From assembly GCA_040391535.1 (NCBI GenBank), contig JBEBXQ010000005.1:1-64000 (forward strand): DNA of 64,000 bases, written 5' to 3'. The notes under the pieces are model-generated. The model was not told the DNA's origin, did no database searches, and saw only the letters and a list, made by a program, of their open reading frames with translations. This DNA is from JBEBXQ01 sp040391535 (lineage in GTDB: Bacteria > Bacteroidota > Bacteroidia > Cytophagales > Spirosomataceae). How positions within the stretch are numbered: position 1 is the first letter of the stretch; each line of letters opens with the position of its first letter. Made by a program: the position numbers and the translations under genes. Of the stretch, positions 18,168-27,256 are shown piece after piece.

Positions 18168-21100
18168 ATGAAAATTTCTATTCTATGGAAATATCCCGTC
18201 GTCGTGCGGTTTTTATTTTCACTGTTATTCTTTGTCGCTGCCACAGCCGCCGGCCTCGCTCAGGTTACGGTAAAGGGGCAGGTTAAGGACGATTCAGGAG
18301 GAGGGTTGCCGGGCGTTAGTGTACTTGTTCAGGGTACAACCACCGGTACAGTGACAGATCTGGATGGTTCGTATACAGTCAGTGCACCTCAGAACGGAAC
18401 GCTGGTCTTTTCATTTATCGGTTATGTTTCTCAGGAAGTACCTGTTGCAGGAAAGACCACCATTAATATTACCATGCTGACCGATGTCAAAGCGCTCAGC
18501 GAAGTGGTTGTTGTAGGTTATGGTACCGCGAAGAAAGCAACCCTGACAGGTTCAGTAACAGCAGTAAAAGGTACCGAGCTGGAAAAGGCACCTGCGGCTA
18601 ACCTTTCCAATACACTGGGAGGTCGGCTACCGGGAATTTCCGCAGTTCAATCCAGCGGGGAACCTGGTTATGACGGATCTGCGATCCGTATACGTGGTAC
18701 GAACTCACTGGGTAACAGTAATGCACTCATTGTAGTGGATGGTGTTCCGAACCGTTCAGGTGGTCTGGACCGGATTAACCCCGCTGATATTGAAAGTATT
18801 TCCGTACTGAAAGATGCCGCCGCTGCAATTTACGGCTCACGTGCGGGAAACGGGGTTATTCTGATTACAACAAAAAGAGGGAAATCGGGTAAACCTGTTT
18901 TGTCTTATGACTTCAATCAGGGATTTGCTCAACCTACTGTCACTCCCAAAATGTCTAATGCAGAGGAATACGCTACAATCCGTAATGAATTGCAGATTTA
19001 TGATAACCTGACTGTTGATCACTGGTCAGCCGCAAATGATGCATTTAAAAGTACTGGTGTATATAACTACAAAAATGCCAGCGGTGGAGATGCTTCACTG
19101 GCTTCGGTATATGGTCCTGATGCAATGCAGAAATACAGAGATGGTTCCGAGCCGTTGTTGTATCCGAATACCGACTGGTATGGCAGTGTACTGAGAAACT
19201 GGTCACCTCAGCAGCGCCATAACCTGCAGCTGTCAGGAGGAAGTGAAAATGTCAGATACATGACCTCTCTGGGGCATACCAATCAGGATGGATACTATAT
19301 TAATTCAGCTACGGGATACAAGCAATATGATCTGCGACTGAATCTGGATGCAAAAATTAATAAGTATCTGAGTGCCAATGTAGGTGTAACGCTTCGTGAG
19401 GAATTCCGTCATTTCCCGAACGGCGGTGGTGCCGGAGATATTTTCCGGATGCTGATGCGTGGAAAGCCGAATGAGATTGCAATCTGGCCTGATGGCCGTC
19501 CGGGGCCGGATATTGAATACGGACAGAACCCTGCGGTTATCACCACCAATACGACTGGTTTTAATAATGACAAAAGGGATTATGTGCAAACCAATGCCGG
19601 ATTGGAATTGCTGATCCCCGGTGTTGAAGGGCTGAAACTAACCGCTACTGCAGCACTTGACAAAATGATGCGCAGGCAGAAATCGTTCCAGCAACCATGG
19701 ACACTCTATTTCTGGGATAAACAAAGCTATGAAGCTGACGGCGTAACGCCGCTTCTGTCAGGTACTATCAGATCCACTTTTTCTGATCCCCGGTTAACAG
19801 AGAGATCTTCTCAGGAATTGTCGATTTTGCTGAGCAGCCAGTTATCCTATGAAAAAAGTGTTAATGACCACAACTTCAATGCGATGGTTGGGGTGCAACG
19901 GGAAACGGTAGATGCAGATGGCTTCTTTGCGTTTCGCCGCTATTTTATTTCACCGGTTGTGGAACAGCTGTTTGCCGGAGGTACAGCAGAACAGAATATT
20001 GACAACTTTGATCTTTATAAAAGAGCACGTCTCAGCTATTATGGCCGGGTAGGGTATAACTTCAAGGAAAAATACCTGGCTGAGTTTCTTTGGAGGGTTG
20101 ACGGTTCTTATGTATTCCCTAAAGAAGGACGCTTTGGATTTTTTCCGGGGATTTCTGCCGGATGGAGAGTTTCAGAGGAAGATTTCTGGAGAGATAATGT
20201 GAACTTCCTAAACAATGTAAAAATCCGCGGATCCTGGGGACAAATGGGTGCTGAACCGTACTTCCTTGGTACCGAAAACCTGGCCGAGTACCAGTTCCTG
20301 TCAACCATGGGCTTTGGTTCTTATGTAATCAATGATCAGGTGGCTAAAACCCTGAACGAAACCCGTGTTGCCAATAACACCTTTACATGGGAGGTCGCTA
20401 ATAACACCAACATTGGTATTGAGGGAACTTTGTTCAACGATAAAATTGCCTTCGAGTTTGATTATTTTGTGAATAACCGGTCGAAAATCCTGATTCCTAA
20501 AGGAGGATCCACACCTTCTTCAGCTGGTATGGATGGTAAACTGCCACCCGTGAACCTTGGGAAATTACAGAATAAAGGGTGGGAATTCAAAGTGAGTTAT
20601 GACGACCAGATCGATGATTTCAGGTATTCTGTAAGTGTAAACGGAGGATACGCCAAAAACAAAATCAAATTCTGGGATGAGGTTCCGGGAGCACCTTTGC
20701 ATCAGCAAACTACCGGAAAACCTTACGGTTCTTTCCTTGTATATCAGTACGATGGCGTATTTAAGGATATGGCTTCCATTGATAACGAACAGCTGGACTA
20801 TTCTGAGATTTCTACTAATCTCCGTCCGGGTGATATGAGATTCAAGGATATTGGCGGAGGAGGACCGAACAAGGATCAGCCAGATGGAAAAATTACATCC
20901 GATGACCGCGTTGGTACTGAAAAAGTGGCTCGTCCATGGTTTACAGGAGGAGCAAGTATCAATCTGGGTTACAAGGCTTTTGATTTGTCTATTATGTTCC
21001 AGGGAGCATTCGGAGGTTTACAACTGGTGGGGCTGACAGAATCCGGTGATATCGGTAACTATCTGAAGTATGATTATGACCGCCGGTGGACGATCGATAA

Positions 21101-21413
21101 TCCTTCGGATGTATATCCGCGTCTTACCAACCGTAACAACGCTTATTATACCAATACGGGAAGAGCGGGAATTAACAATTATTTCCTGAAAAGCAATAAC
21201 TACGTACGTCTGAAAAACATCGAACTGGGGTATAATCTACCGTCGGAGATAGGTTCTAAAGTGGGTTTAAGTAATTTCCGGTTGTATGTGAATGGCCTTA
21301 ACCTGCTGACGTTCGCTAAAATTAAGGTATGGGATCCGGAATCAACCAGTAGTAATGGTCATTATTATCCGCAGTCCAGAATTATCAATGCCGGTGTACG
21401 TGTTTCATTTTAA
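18168..21413 (+). CDS. SusC/RagA family TonB-linked outer-membrane protein
   Basis: Outer-membrane importer of the SusC family, 1081 aa from the chosen start. Order: signal peptide (ending about GLAQ, residue ~31), carboxypeptidase-like regulatory domain (VKGQVKDDSGGGLPGVSV), a TonB-box-like stretch (SEVVVVGYGTAKKATLTG), plug with RIRGTNSLGN, VVDGVPNR and VLKDAAAAIYGSRAGNGVILITTK, then the barrel ending in RVSF. The ATG at 18168 is preferred over an in-frame upstream GTG/ATG-type start, because it gives a clean Lys-start signal peptide and removes a 37-residue nonconserved extension. It works with the SusD lipoprotein encoded 13 nt downstream to capture and import a glycan or peptide. The substrate is not indicated because no degradative enzymes are nearby. 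Confidence 0.94.
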   Translation: MKISILWKYPVVVRFLFSLLFFVAATAAGLAQVTVKGQVKDDSGGGLPGVSVLVQGTTTGTVTDLDGSYTVSAPQNGTLVFSFIGYVSQEVPVAGKTTINITMLTDVKALSEVVVVGYGTAKKATLTGSVTAVKGTELEKAPAANLSNTLGGRLPGISAVQSSGEPGYDGSAIRIRGTNSLGNSNALIVVDGVPNRSGGLDRINPADIESISVLKDAAAAIYGSRAGNGVILITTKRGKSGKPVLSYDFNQGFAQPTVTPKMSNAEEYATIRNELQIYDNLTVDHWSAANDAFKSTGVYNYKNASGGDASLASVYGPDAMQKYRDGSEPLLYPNTDWYGSVLRNWSPQQRHNLQLSGGSENVRYMTSLGHTNQDGYYINSATGYKQYDLRLNLDAKINKYLSANVGVTLREEFRHFPNGGGAGDIFRMLMRGKPNEIAIWPDGRPGPDIEYGQNPAVITTNTTGFNNDKRDYVQTNAGLELLIPGVEGLKLTATAALDKMMRRQKSFQQPWTLYFWDKQSYEADGVTPLLSGTIRSTFSDPRLTERSSQELSILLSSQLSYEKSVNDHNFNAMVGVQRETVDADGFFAFRRYFISPVVEQLFAGGTAEQNIDNFDLYKRARLSYYGRVGYNFKEKYLAEFLWRVDGSYVFPKEGRFGFFPGISAGWRVSEEDFWRDNVNFLNNVKIRGSWGQMGAEPYFLGTENLAEYQFLSTMGFGSYVINDQVAKTLNETRVANNTFTWEVANNTNIGIEGTLFNDKIAFEFDYFVNNRSKILIPKGGSTPSSAGMDGKLPPVNLGKLQNKGWEFKVSYDDQIDDFRYSVSVNGGYAKNKIKFWDEVPGAPLHQQTTGKPYGSFLVYQYDGVFKDMASIDNEQLDYSEISTNLRPGDMRFKDIGGGGPNKDQPDGKITSDDRVGTEKVARPWFTGGASINLGYKAFDLSIMFQGAFGGLQLVGLTESGDIGNYLKYDYDRRWTIDNPSDVYPRLTNRNNAYYTNTGRAGINNYFLKSNNYVRLKNIELGYNLPSEIGSKVGLSNFRLYVNGLNLLTFAKIKVWDPESTSSNGHYYPQSRIINAGVRVSF

Positions 21414-21426
21414 GTAAGAGAAAATC

Positions 21427-23304
21427 ATGAAATTGAATTATAAAAATTTATTGTTTGCTGGCTTCTTCGCCATCGGACTTACAGCTTGTAAAACAGATTT
21501 TCTGGATGTAAACCCTCCAAGTGAAATTGCAGCTGATCAGGTCTGGACCGACGGTGCGCTTTCAGAAGCCTTTGTTACCGGTATATACGCAGGGTTAGGT
21601 CAGGGAGGCTTTAGCGAACAGATGCTTGCTTCCCTTTCGGATGAAGCTGTCTTTACGCATACCGGAAGGGATATCAACCTGGTGAATGAAGGAAGTTTAA
21701 GTGCCTCAGTACTCGGATGGGTTGATGGTACCTATAACTGGAGTAATATGTACTCCCGTATCCGTGCTACCAATATCGCCATCGCGAACCTGCCAACAGC
21801 TACTTTTACCAACAGTACGCTGAGAGACAGACTGATAGGTGAAGCTTATTTTCTGAGAGCGTATTATTATCAGCAGTTGCTTCGCTACTATGGTGGGGTT
21901 CCTATTATTCATAAGGTGTATACGCTGGATGAGGATTATGAGGCCGGCCGTAATACCTATGCCGAATGCGTAGCAGCTATTGTGAATGACTGCGACAGTG
22001 CCGCTATTATGCTGGCAGGAAAAACGGACGTAAAAGGAAGGGCAACAAAACTTGCCGCACTGACACTGAAATCAAGGGTGCTTACTTACGCGGCCAGTGA
22101 TTTGCACGATGTGCCTACCATGAAAGCTAAATCCGCAGAACTGGCAAGCTACTCTAATCCTGAATTTCTGGGGTACCTTTCCGGAGAAAGAGCTGCACGC
22201 TGGAATGCCGCACTTAGTGCGACTAAGGAAGCGCTGGATGCCAGTAACGGTGGATATAAGCTAAACCTGACCGCCCCTGTTACAGCGGAAGAAGGTAAAC
22301 TGAATTATGTTTCTATTGCTATGGCCGGAGCAAGTGGTGATAAGTCTCTGGATGCTTCTGCCTCCAGCGAACTTATTTTTGCCAAATATTACACTCCGGA
22401 TCTTAATGAAGGTGGCCGCTCAATGGGGCTTTATAATGGTCCTAACGGATACCATAACTGGGCAGGAAATACACCTATCGGATTGCTGGTAGATGACTAT
22501 GAAATGAATGACGGAACACCTTTCAGCTGGACAAATCCTGCTCATAAAGCGAACCCTTATACGAACAGAGACCCACGCTTGTATGCCACCATTCTGTATG
22601 ACGGAGCCGACTGGAAACCGCGTCCTTCTGATGTGAATGACCCGGCTAATCAGGTACAGACAGGAGCTTATGATATACTGAATGAATCAGGGGCCAAGGT
22701 AAACAGATATGGTCTTGATACCAGACAGTCTGTTGTTGAAGACTGGAACGGTAGCCGCACAGGGTATTATATGCGTAAATTTATTGATCCGAACCCTGAA
22801 CTTAGAGATCAGTCGGATCGTCAGAATATCCCCTGGCCATTCTTTCGGGTCACAGAATTGGTATTCAACCTGATTGAAGCGAATATCGAATTAGGAAACG
22901 ATGCTGAAGCTTTAACGTGGCTGAACAGAATCCGTTTCCGCGCCGGTATGCCAGCTCTGAAAGTGGGTGGGGATGCGCTGAAAAAAGCTTATCAGCAGGA
23001 ACGCCGCATAGAACTGGTTTATGAAGAGCACCGTTACCATGATACACGCCGCTGGATGATTGCCAAAGAAACGTTGGGCCGTCCAATGCTGTATATTAAC
23101 GTTACCGGGCGGTTCAAAGCTGGTAAGTCTATGAGAGAACCTTACCGCTACGATCCGACTGTATACGATTATACTTATACAAGTGTAGAAGAGAAATCGC
23201 ATGAAAACCGTCAGTGGTTTGATAAAATGTATTTCAGACCATTTCACAGAGATGAGCTGAACAGGAATCCAAGCCTTGAGCAGAATCCAGGTTTTGCTAA
23301 CTGA
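21427..23304 (+). CDS. SusD/RagB family nutrient-binding outer-membrane lipoprotein
   Basis: Surface lipoprotein that forms the lid on the SusC barrel and binds the substrate. 625 aa. The signal peptide has a lipobox LTAC with Cys21 followed by KTDFLDVNPPSE, the hallmark N-terminus of SusD proteins. TPR-like helices cover the N-terminal half (RLIGEAYFLRAYYYQQLLRYYGGVPI is the conserved SusD helix region). The C-terminal part holds LNRIRFRAGMP and ERRIELVYEEHRYHDTRRW. It begins 13 nt after susC and ends just before a strong terminator, so susC-susD is a two-gene operon here. Confidence 0.95.
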   Translation: MKLNYKNLLFAGFFAIGLTACKTDFLDVNPPSEIAADQVWTDGALSEAFVTGIYAGLGQGGFSEQMLASLSDEAVFTHTGRDINLVNEGSLSASVLGWVDGTYNWSNMYSRIRATNIAIANLPTATFTNSTLRDRLIGEAYFLRAYYYQQLLRYYGGVPIIHKVYTLDEDYEAGRNTYAECVAAIVNDCDSAAIMLAGKTDVKGRATKLAALTLKSRVLTYAASDLHDVPTMKAKSAELASYSNPEFLGYLSGERAARWNAALSATKEALDASNGGYKLNLTAPVTAEEGKLNYVSIAMAGASGDKSLDASASSELIFAKYYTPDLNEGGRSMGLYNGPNGYHNWAGNTPIGLLVDDYEMNDGTPFSWTNPAHKANPYTNRDPRLYATILYDGADWKPRPSDVNDPANQVQTGAYDILNESGAKVNRYGLDTRQSVVEDWNGSRTGYYMRKFIDPNPELRDQSDRQNIPWPFFRVTELVFNLIEANIELGNDAEALTWLNRIRFRAGMPALKVGGDALKKAYQQERRIELVYEEHRYHDTRRWMIAKETLGRPMLYINVTGRFKAGKSMREPYRYDPTVYDYTYTSVEEKSHENRQWFDKMYFRPFHRDELNRNPSLEQNPGFAN

Positions 23305-23327
23305 TTTTCTGTACTGGTATTTTAATA

Positions 23328-23369
23328 ATAAAAGAGACTATGCTGCTTTGGTGGCATAGTCTCTTTTGT
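23328..23369 (+). terminator. Intrinsic terminator after susD
   Basis: A 14-bp perfect stem (23330-23343 with 23354-23367, AAAAGAGACTATGC arms) and a 10-nt loop; the right arm ends in TTTT. It lies 24 nt after the susD stop. Confidence 0.85.
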
Positions 23370-23401
23370 TATATTTTTGAATACGGCCGGATTGGCTATA
23401 C

Positions 23402-23442
23402 AACAAAACGGGCATCAGTTATAAACCGGTGCCCGTTTTGTT
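23402..23442. terminator. Bidirectional terminator between susD and htpG
   Basis: A 13-bp stem (23402-23414 with 23430-23442; AACAAAACGGGCA arms) has A-rich and T-rich flanks, so it can work in both directions. It lies 27 nt from the htpG stop and probably ends the htpG transcript, with the preceding hairpin serving susD. Confidence 0.8.
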
Positions 23443-23469
23443 ATTTCAAATTACTGTTTTCGAAAGCTC

Positions 23470-25302
23470 CTACAGCGTATCAACCGTGCGTTTAATAAAC
23501 GTGGTAAGCGACTGCCCGTTAAGCATACCCTGTGATAGTAATGCAAGGTCATAAACTTGTTTTGCCAGTGCTTTCTGACCTTCTTCATCTGCGCCCAGAA
23601 TTTTACCTGCAATAGGGTGGTTGGTATTAACCGAAACCGTATACATCAATGGCATATTGCCAAACATGCTGTTTCCGCCACCAGTAGCCTGCATGTCGGT
23701 CATACGACGCATGAATTCGGGGAAAGTGATGACGATAGGTAATTCGTCTACCGGCATGGCTTCTGCTGAAACCGTGGCGGCTTTGGTTTCGATAATACCT
23801 TCGAAGATACCCTTCAGTTTATCCTGATCTTCCTGGGAAAGAACGCTTTCAAGGGTGATCTCTTTTTCGATAAGCTTATCAATCGTATCCGCGTCTACAC
23901 GCTTAACAGAAACTTTGTCCAGCTTTTGCTCAAGTGCTCCTATAAAATGCGGATCAATGATGTTGTCTAACAGCAGGATATCATACCCTCTTTTTTTCGC
24001 ACTTTGTACAAAGGCATCCTGTTTTTCAGGATCAGAAGTGTAAAGCCACGCCAGCGAACCCGACTTATCCGTTTGATTTTCCTTTGTATGCTCACGGTAT
24101 TCTTCAAAAGTGAAGTATTTCTCCTCCGTATTTTTCAGCAAGCAGAAATCCTTCGCTTTTTCATAAAACTTATCGTCGCTCAGGATACCGTATTTTATAA
24201 ATAAGCCAATGTTGTCAAATTTTTTCTCAAAACCCTCCCGGTCATTTTTAAAGATCTCGGAAAGTTTGTCAGCTACCTTACGGGTAATATAATTATTGAT
24301 TTTCTTAACATTCCCGTCTGATTGCAGGTAGCTTCGTGAAACGTTCAGCGGAATATCCGGAGAGTCAATCACACCATGCAGCAACTGAAGGAAATCAGGA
24401 ACAATATCTTTTACTTCGTCTGTGATAAACACCTGACGACTGTAGAGTCTTATTTTTTCCCTTTGCTGCTGAAAATCATTTTTCAGTTTCGGGAAATACA
24501 ATACCCCGGTGAGGTTGAACGGATAATCTACATTCAGGTGAATCCAGAAAAGCGGGTCCTCACTGAATGGATGCAGTTCCTTATAGAAAGCCAGATAATC
24601 TTCGTCCGTTAGCTCAGAAGGACTTTTGGTCCATACCGGAGTGGGGTTATTAATAATCTTATCTTCAAACTCGATTTCAACCGGAAGGAATTTACCGTAT
24701 TTCTCCAGGATGCCACTCAGGCGGTGGTTTTCCAGGAATTCTTCCGAATCAGGAGCTATATGCAGGATAATATCCGTTCCCCGGTCTTCTTTTTCTGCGG
24801 GCCCCAGTTCAAATTCAGTAGAACCATCACAAATCCACCTTACTGCTTCCGCCCCTTCTTTATAGGATTTGGTAATGATTTCAACGTTCTGGGCTACCAT
24901 ATAGGCGGAATAAAAACCAAGACCGAAATGTCCGATTATCCCTTTGTCTTCACCATTTCCGGTTTTATCCTTATACTTTTCAATAAATTCGGTAGCTCCG
25001 GAAAACGCAATCTGATTGATATATTTCCTGATCTCCTCAGCGGTCATTCCAATCCCACGATCACTGATGGTAATGGTTTTGGCTTCTTTGTCTACTTTAA
25101 CAGTAACTTTTAATTCGCCCAGTTCACCGTTAAACTCACCGAAAGAGGCTAATTGCTTGATTTTTTGTGACGCATCTACAGCATTCGAAACCAGTTCCCG
25201 CAGGAAGATTTCATGGTCAGAATAAAGAAACTTCTTAATAATCGGAAAGATGTTCTCCGTGTGGATACTTAAATTCCCTTTTTCCTGAATTACTGTACTC
25301 AT
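23470..25302 (-). CDS. htpG: Molecular chaperone HtpG (Hsp90)
   Basis: Cytosolic ATP-dependent chaperone of the Hsp90 family, 610 aa. The N-terminal GHKL ATPase domain contains ELVSNAVDASQKI (with the metal-binding Asn), DRGIGM, and GHFGLGFYSAYMV. The middle domain has SRSYLQSDGNVKKIN, and the C-terminal dimerisation domain ends near residue 610. Length fits Bacteroidota HtpG. Single-gene transcription unit: a terminator lies downstream, and the next gene upstream is divergent at ~290 bp. No CIRCE-type inverted repeat was noticed in that gap. Confidence 0.97.
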   Translation of the reverse strand: MSTVIQEKGNLSIHTENIFPIIKKFLYSDHEIFLRELVSNAVDASQKIKQLASFGEFNGELGELKVTVKVDKEAKTITISDRGIGMTAEEIRKYINQIAFSGATEFIEKYKDKTGNGEDKGIIGHFGLGFYSAYMVAQNVEIITKSYKEGAEAVRWICDGSTEFELGPAEKEDRGTDIILHIAPDSEEFLENHRLSGILEKYGKFLPVEIEFEDKIINNPTPVWTKSPSELTDEDYLAFYKELHPFSEDPLFWIHLNVDYPFNLTGVLYFPKLKNDFQQQREKIRLYSRQVFITDEVKDIVPDFLQLLHGVIDSPDIPLNVSRSYLQSDGNVKKINNYITRKVADKLSEIFKNDREGFEKKFDNIGLFIKYGILSDDKFYEKAKDFCLLKNTEEKYFTFEEYREHTKENQTDKSGSLAWLYTSDPEKQDAFVQSAKKRGYDILLLDNIIDPHFIGALEQKLDKVSVKRVDADTIDKLIEKEITLESVLSQEDQDKLKGIFEGIIETKAATVSAEAMPVDELPIVITFPEFMRRMTDMQATGGGNSMFGNMPLMYTVSVNTNHPIAGKILGADEEGQKALAKQVYDLALLSQGMLNGQSLTTFIKRTVDTL

Positions 25303-25454
25303 TTGTATTTTATTTAATTAATATGGAAAATTAAAACAAGTCTGTCTCTGCAATACATTTTAGAAATTAGCGTTCCATTAAGGAATTTTACCAGTGATTC
25401 TGACAGATTGACAGTATAGCATTCTGCAGACTCCATCCGGAGTTTTTGATTTCA

Positions 25455-25486
25455 TTTGGTGACATTCAATGCATTTACTAATATTG
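25455..25486 (+). promoter_or_regulatory. Candidate promoter of the unknown lipoprotein gene
   Basis: TTTG (25455-25458), a 20-nt spacer, then TAATATTG (25479-25486), 7 of 8 matches to TAnnTTTG. This is one of the best -33/-7 pairs in the window. It implies a ~100-nt leader before the ATG at 25595. Confidence 0.5.
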
Positions 25487-25594
25487 TTATAAATTAGTGC
25501 TGAAAAAGAATACACGGGAGTATCACGGTTTCCGGACTGATGTCTTCCTGATCATGAGAATTTCAATTGTAATTTAACTGTTTTTAAAAAGTAT

Positions 25595-26152
25595 ATGCTG
25601 ATACAGCGCATCCGTACCATTTTTTTGGCAGTATTTGCCACCAGTCTGATTTTGTCATGCAGCACTCCGAGTTCAGTGCCTTTTACGAACTATACGGTCT
25701 TTACAGAGGACATCCGGAAAGACCTTGAAGGTGCCGGCATTTCGCTCAGCAGTGTTCAGTTTTATAATGATAAGGCCATTATTATCAAGAGAGAAGGTGT
25801 GAATCCCAATGATATTAATGTGACTGCCGAAGGGAAAATCAGCATTCAGAACGGAAAAAGTGTGCATACCATTAATCTGAGGCCCTTTACACCGGGTGTT
25901 TTGCTGACTTCAGCTGATGGTTCGATGAATGTTTCCTGGGATGATTCACAGCAGGATGAAGTGGGGATTAAATTTAATCTTAACGGAAATCAATATTACA
26001 TGAACACAACTGACGATGCCAAACTGATTTATAAAAACAGTACTTATGATATTCAGACTGGTATCGGAACCAGACTGTTTGTCAATAAAGATATTATGAA
26101 GCAGGTCAACAAGGAAAGTCAGATTCTGAAAGGCCGGAAAGTAGGGCAATAA
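25595..26152 (+). CDS. Putative lipoprotein of unknown function
   Basis: A 185-residue protein I do not recognise. It has a clear lipoprotein signal: hydrophobic residues 9-20, then LILSC with the lipidated Cys22. The mature part is predicted to be beta-rich, with NYTVFTEDIRKDLE, VQFYNDKAIIIKRE and a VHTINLRPFTPGVLL segment. The C-terminal half contains NGNQYYMNTTDDAKLIYKN. No catalytic motif, no repeats. It is monocistronic: htpG is divergent and a terminator follows at 26173. Probably an envelope protein anchored in the inner or outer membrane; the role is open. Confidence 0.8.
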   Translation: MLIQRIRTIFLAVFATSLILSCSTPSSVPFTNYTVFTEDIRKDLEGAGISLSSVQFYNDKAIIIKREGVNPNDINVTAEGKISIQNGKSVHTINLRPFTPGVLLTSADGSMNVSWDDSQQDEVGIKFNLNGNQYYMNTTDDAKLIYKNSTYDIQTGIGTRLFVNKDIMKQVNKESQILKGRKVGQ

Positions 26153-26172
26153 CTGCTACCTGCCTCACTCCG

Positions 26173-26212
26173 GAAGCTACTGCCTGTTGAAAAGGTGGTA
26201 GCTTCTTTTTTT
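26173..26212 (+). terminator. Terminator after the lipoprotein gene
   Basis: A 12-bp stem with one G-T pair (26173-26184 with 26194-26205, GAAGCTAC core), a 9-nt loop and a run of seven Ts (26206-26212). The T-run overlaps the stop of the convergent TIGR02757 gene. Confidence 0.85.
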
Positions 26213-27005
26213 ATATCACATTCCGCGGAGTGCCAAAGCCTTCAATTCCCAGCCCGAACAAAGCAAAATCATATTTGACCGGGTCAAGGGGATCAAGTAG
26301 CTTTAATGAGGCGGTAAGTTCAGCAGCCGTTTGCCAGCTGGTTTTAGACTGACTGATTAATCCCAGCAGCCGTCCGATCCGGTCTACGTGTACATCGCAC
26401 GGGCAAATCAGATCTGATGGCGCAATTCTGTTCCAGATACCAAAATCAACCCCTTGTTCGTCTTTCCGAACCATCCATCGCAAAAACATATTTAATCGTT
26501 TACATGCCGATTTTCGGGCAGGTGTGGCAATATGTTTACGGGTTCTTTCGGGGAAATAGTCCAGTGAGCAGAAGTAATGATGAAAGCTGATCAGTGATTT
26601 TTCAATGGAAAAAGATGCATCAGGTATCAGAAAAGCATCTTCGAGTGAATCATGCTGCCGGTAATATTGCTGAAAAAAGTGAAGGAAATAAAGTGTATCG
26701 GTACTGTTGAAAGTACGGTGTTTAAAAGCCAGAAACCGCTTCAGGTCGTTTTCTTCATGATTTTTTACAAAATCATAAGGTGCGCCATCCATCAGGTTAA
26801 TCAGCTCCCTTGATTTGCTGATAATGGTTTTGCGCTGTCCCCATGCCAGAATGGCCGCCCAGAATCCCATGATTTCAATATCCTGTTTAATGGTAAACAA
26901 ATGGGGTATACTGACAGGATCGTTCGGAATAAAGCCGGATGTATTGTATTGCCTGTACTTTTCCTCAAGCAATTCAATAACATAGGTACGGGGTAATTGC
27001 TGCAT
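26211..27005 (-). CDS. TIGR02757 (DUF2400) family protein
   Basis: Conserved protein of the TIGR02757 family, about 264 aa from the chosen ATG at 27005 (MQQLPRTYVIELLEEKY). The open frame runs 45 codons further upstream, but that part overlaps the preceding gene completely and looks like its shadow. Features include DPVSIPHLF near the N-terminus, ILAWGQRKTIISKSRELI and CPCDVHVDRIGRLLGLI. The C-terminal His-Val-Asp region recalls helix-hairpin-helix DNA glycosylases, but function is unknown. The ATG shares its A with the TAA stop of the upstream small gene (TAATG), a sign of coupled translation. Confidence 0.85.
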   Translation of the reverse strand: MQQLPRTYVIELLEEKYRQYNTSGFIPNDPVSIPHLFTIKQDIEIMGFWAAILAWGQRKTIISKSRELINLMDGAPYDFVKNHEENDLKRFLAFKHRTFNSTDTLYFLHFFQQYYRQHDSLEDAFLIPDASFSIEKSLISFHHYFCSLDYFPERTRKHIATPARKSACKRLNMFLRWMVRKDEQGVDFGIWNRIAPSDLICPCDVHVDRIGRLLGLISQSKTSWQTAAELTASLKLLDPLDPVKYDFALFGLGIEGFGTPRNVI

Positions 27006-27256
27006 TATCTGTTCGGATATAACTTGCCGAATAAATAGGCAAATACCCGCGAAATGGCAGAAAAGACCATAACGATAGTTGAAAACAGGAAAGTAAACAC
27101 GGCAATGATGGGATAAAACAGGGTAAACATCACATACCATATTTTATAACCTACGGTGTTTTTCTGTTCTTCGCGTTCCTGCTGGCGTTTCGATTTATAT
27201 TTAGGTTGTTCTGTCAATGCTTTGCTGGGTATTGGATAGTGATTATTTTGAGGCAA
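27005..27256 (-). CDS. Small membrane protein, unknown function
   Basis: About 83 residues if translation starts at the TTG at 27256; an earlier TTG at 27307 in the same frame would give 100 aa but overlap the LysM gene by 65 nt. There is no ATG before the membrane part. The N-terminal half is polar and basic (KYKSKRQQEREEQKN), followed by a hydrophobic stretch of ~35 residues (YVMFTLFYPIIAVFTFLF onward) that can form one or two membrane helices. It sits between lysM and TIGR02757 genes with overlaps on both sides (14 nt at the start, 1 nt at the end), so it is almost certainly co-translated with them. Not recognised from any family. Confidence 0.6.
   Translation of the reverse strand: MPQNNHYPIPSKALTEQPKYKSKRQQEREEQKNTVGYKIWYVMFTLFYPIIAVFTFLFSTIVMVFSAISRVFAYLFGKLYPNR

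Noticed and set aside
27006..27140. 45-codon N-terminal extension of the TIGR02757 protein
   Set aside because: Lies in the coding region of the upstream small membrane protein, and the family N-terminus begins at the ATG at 27005.
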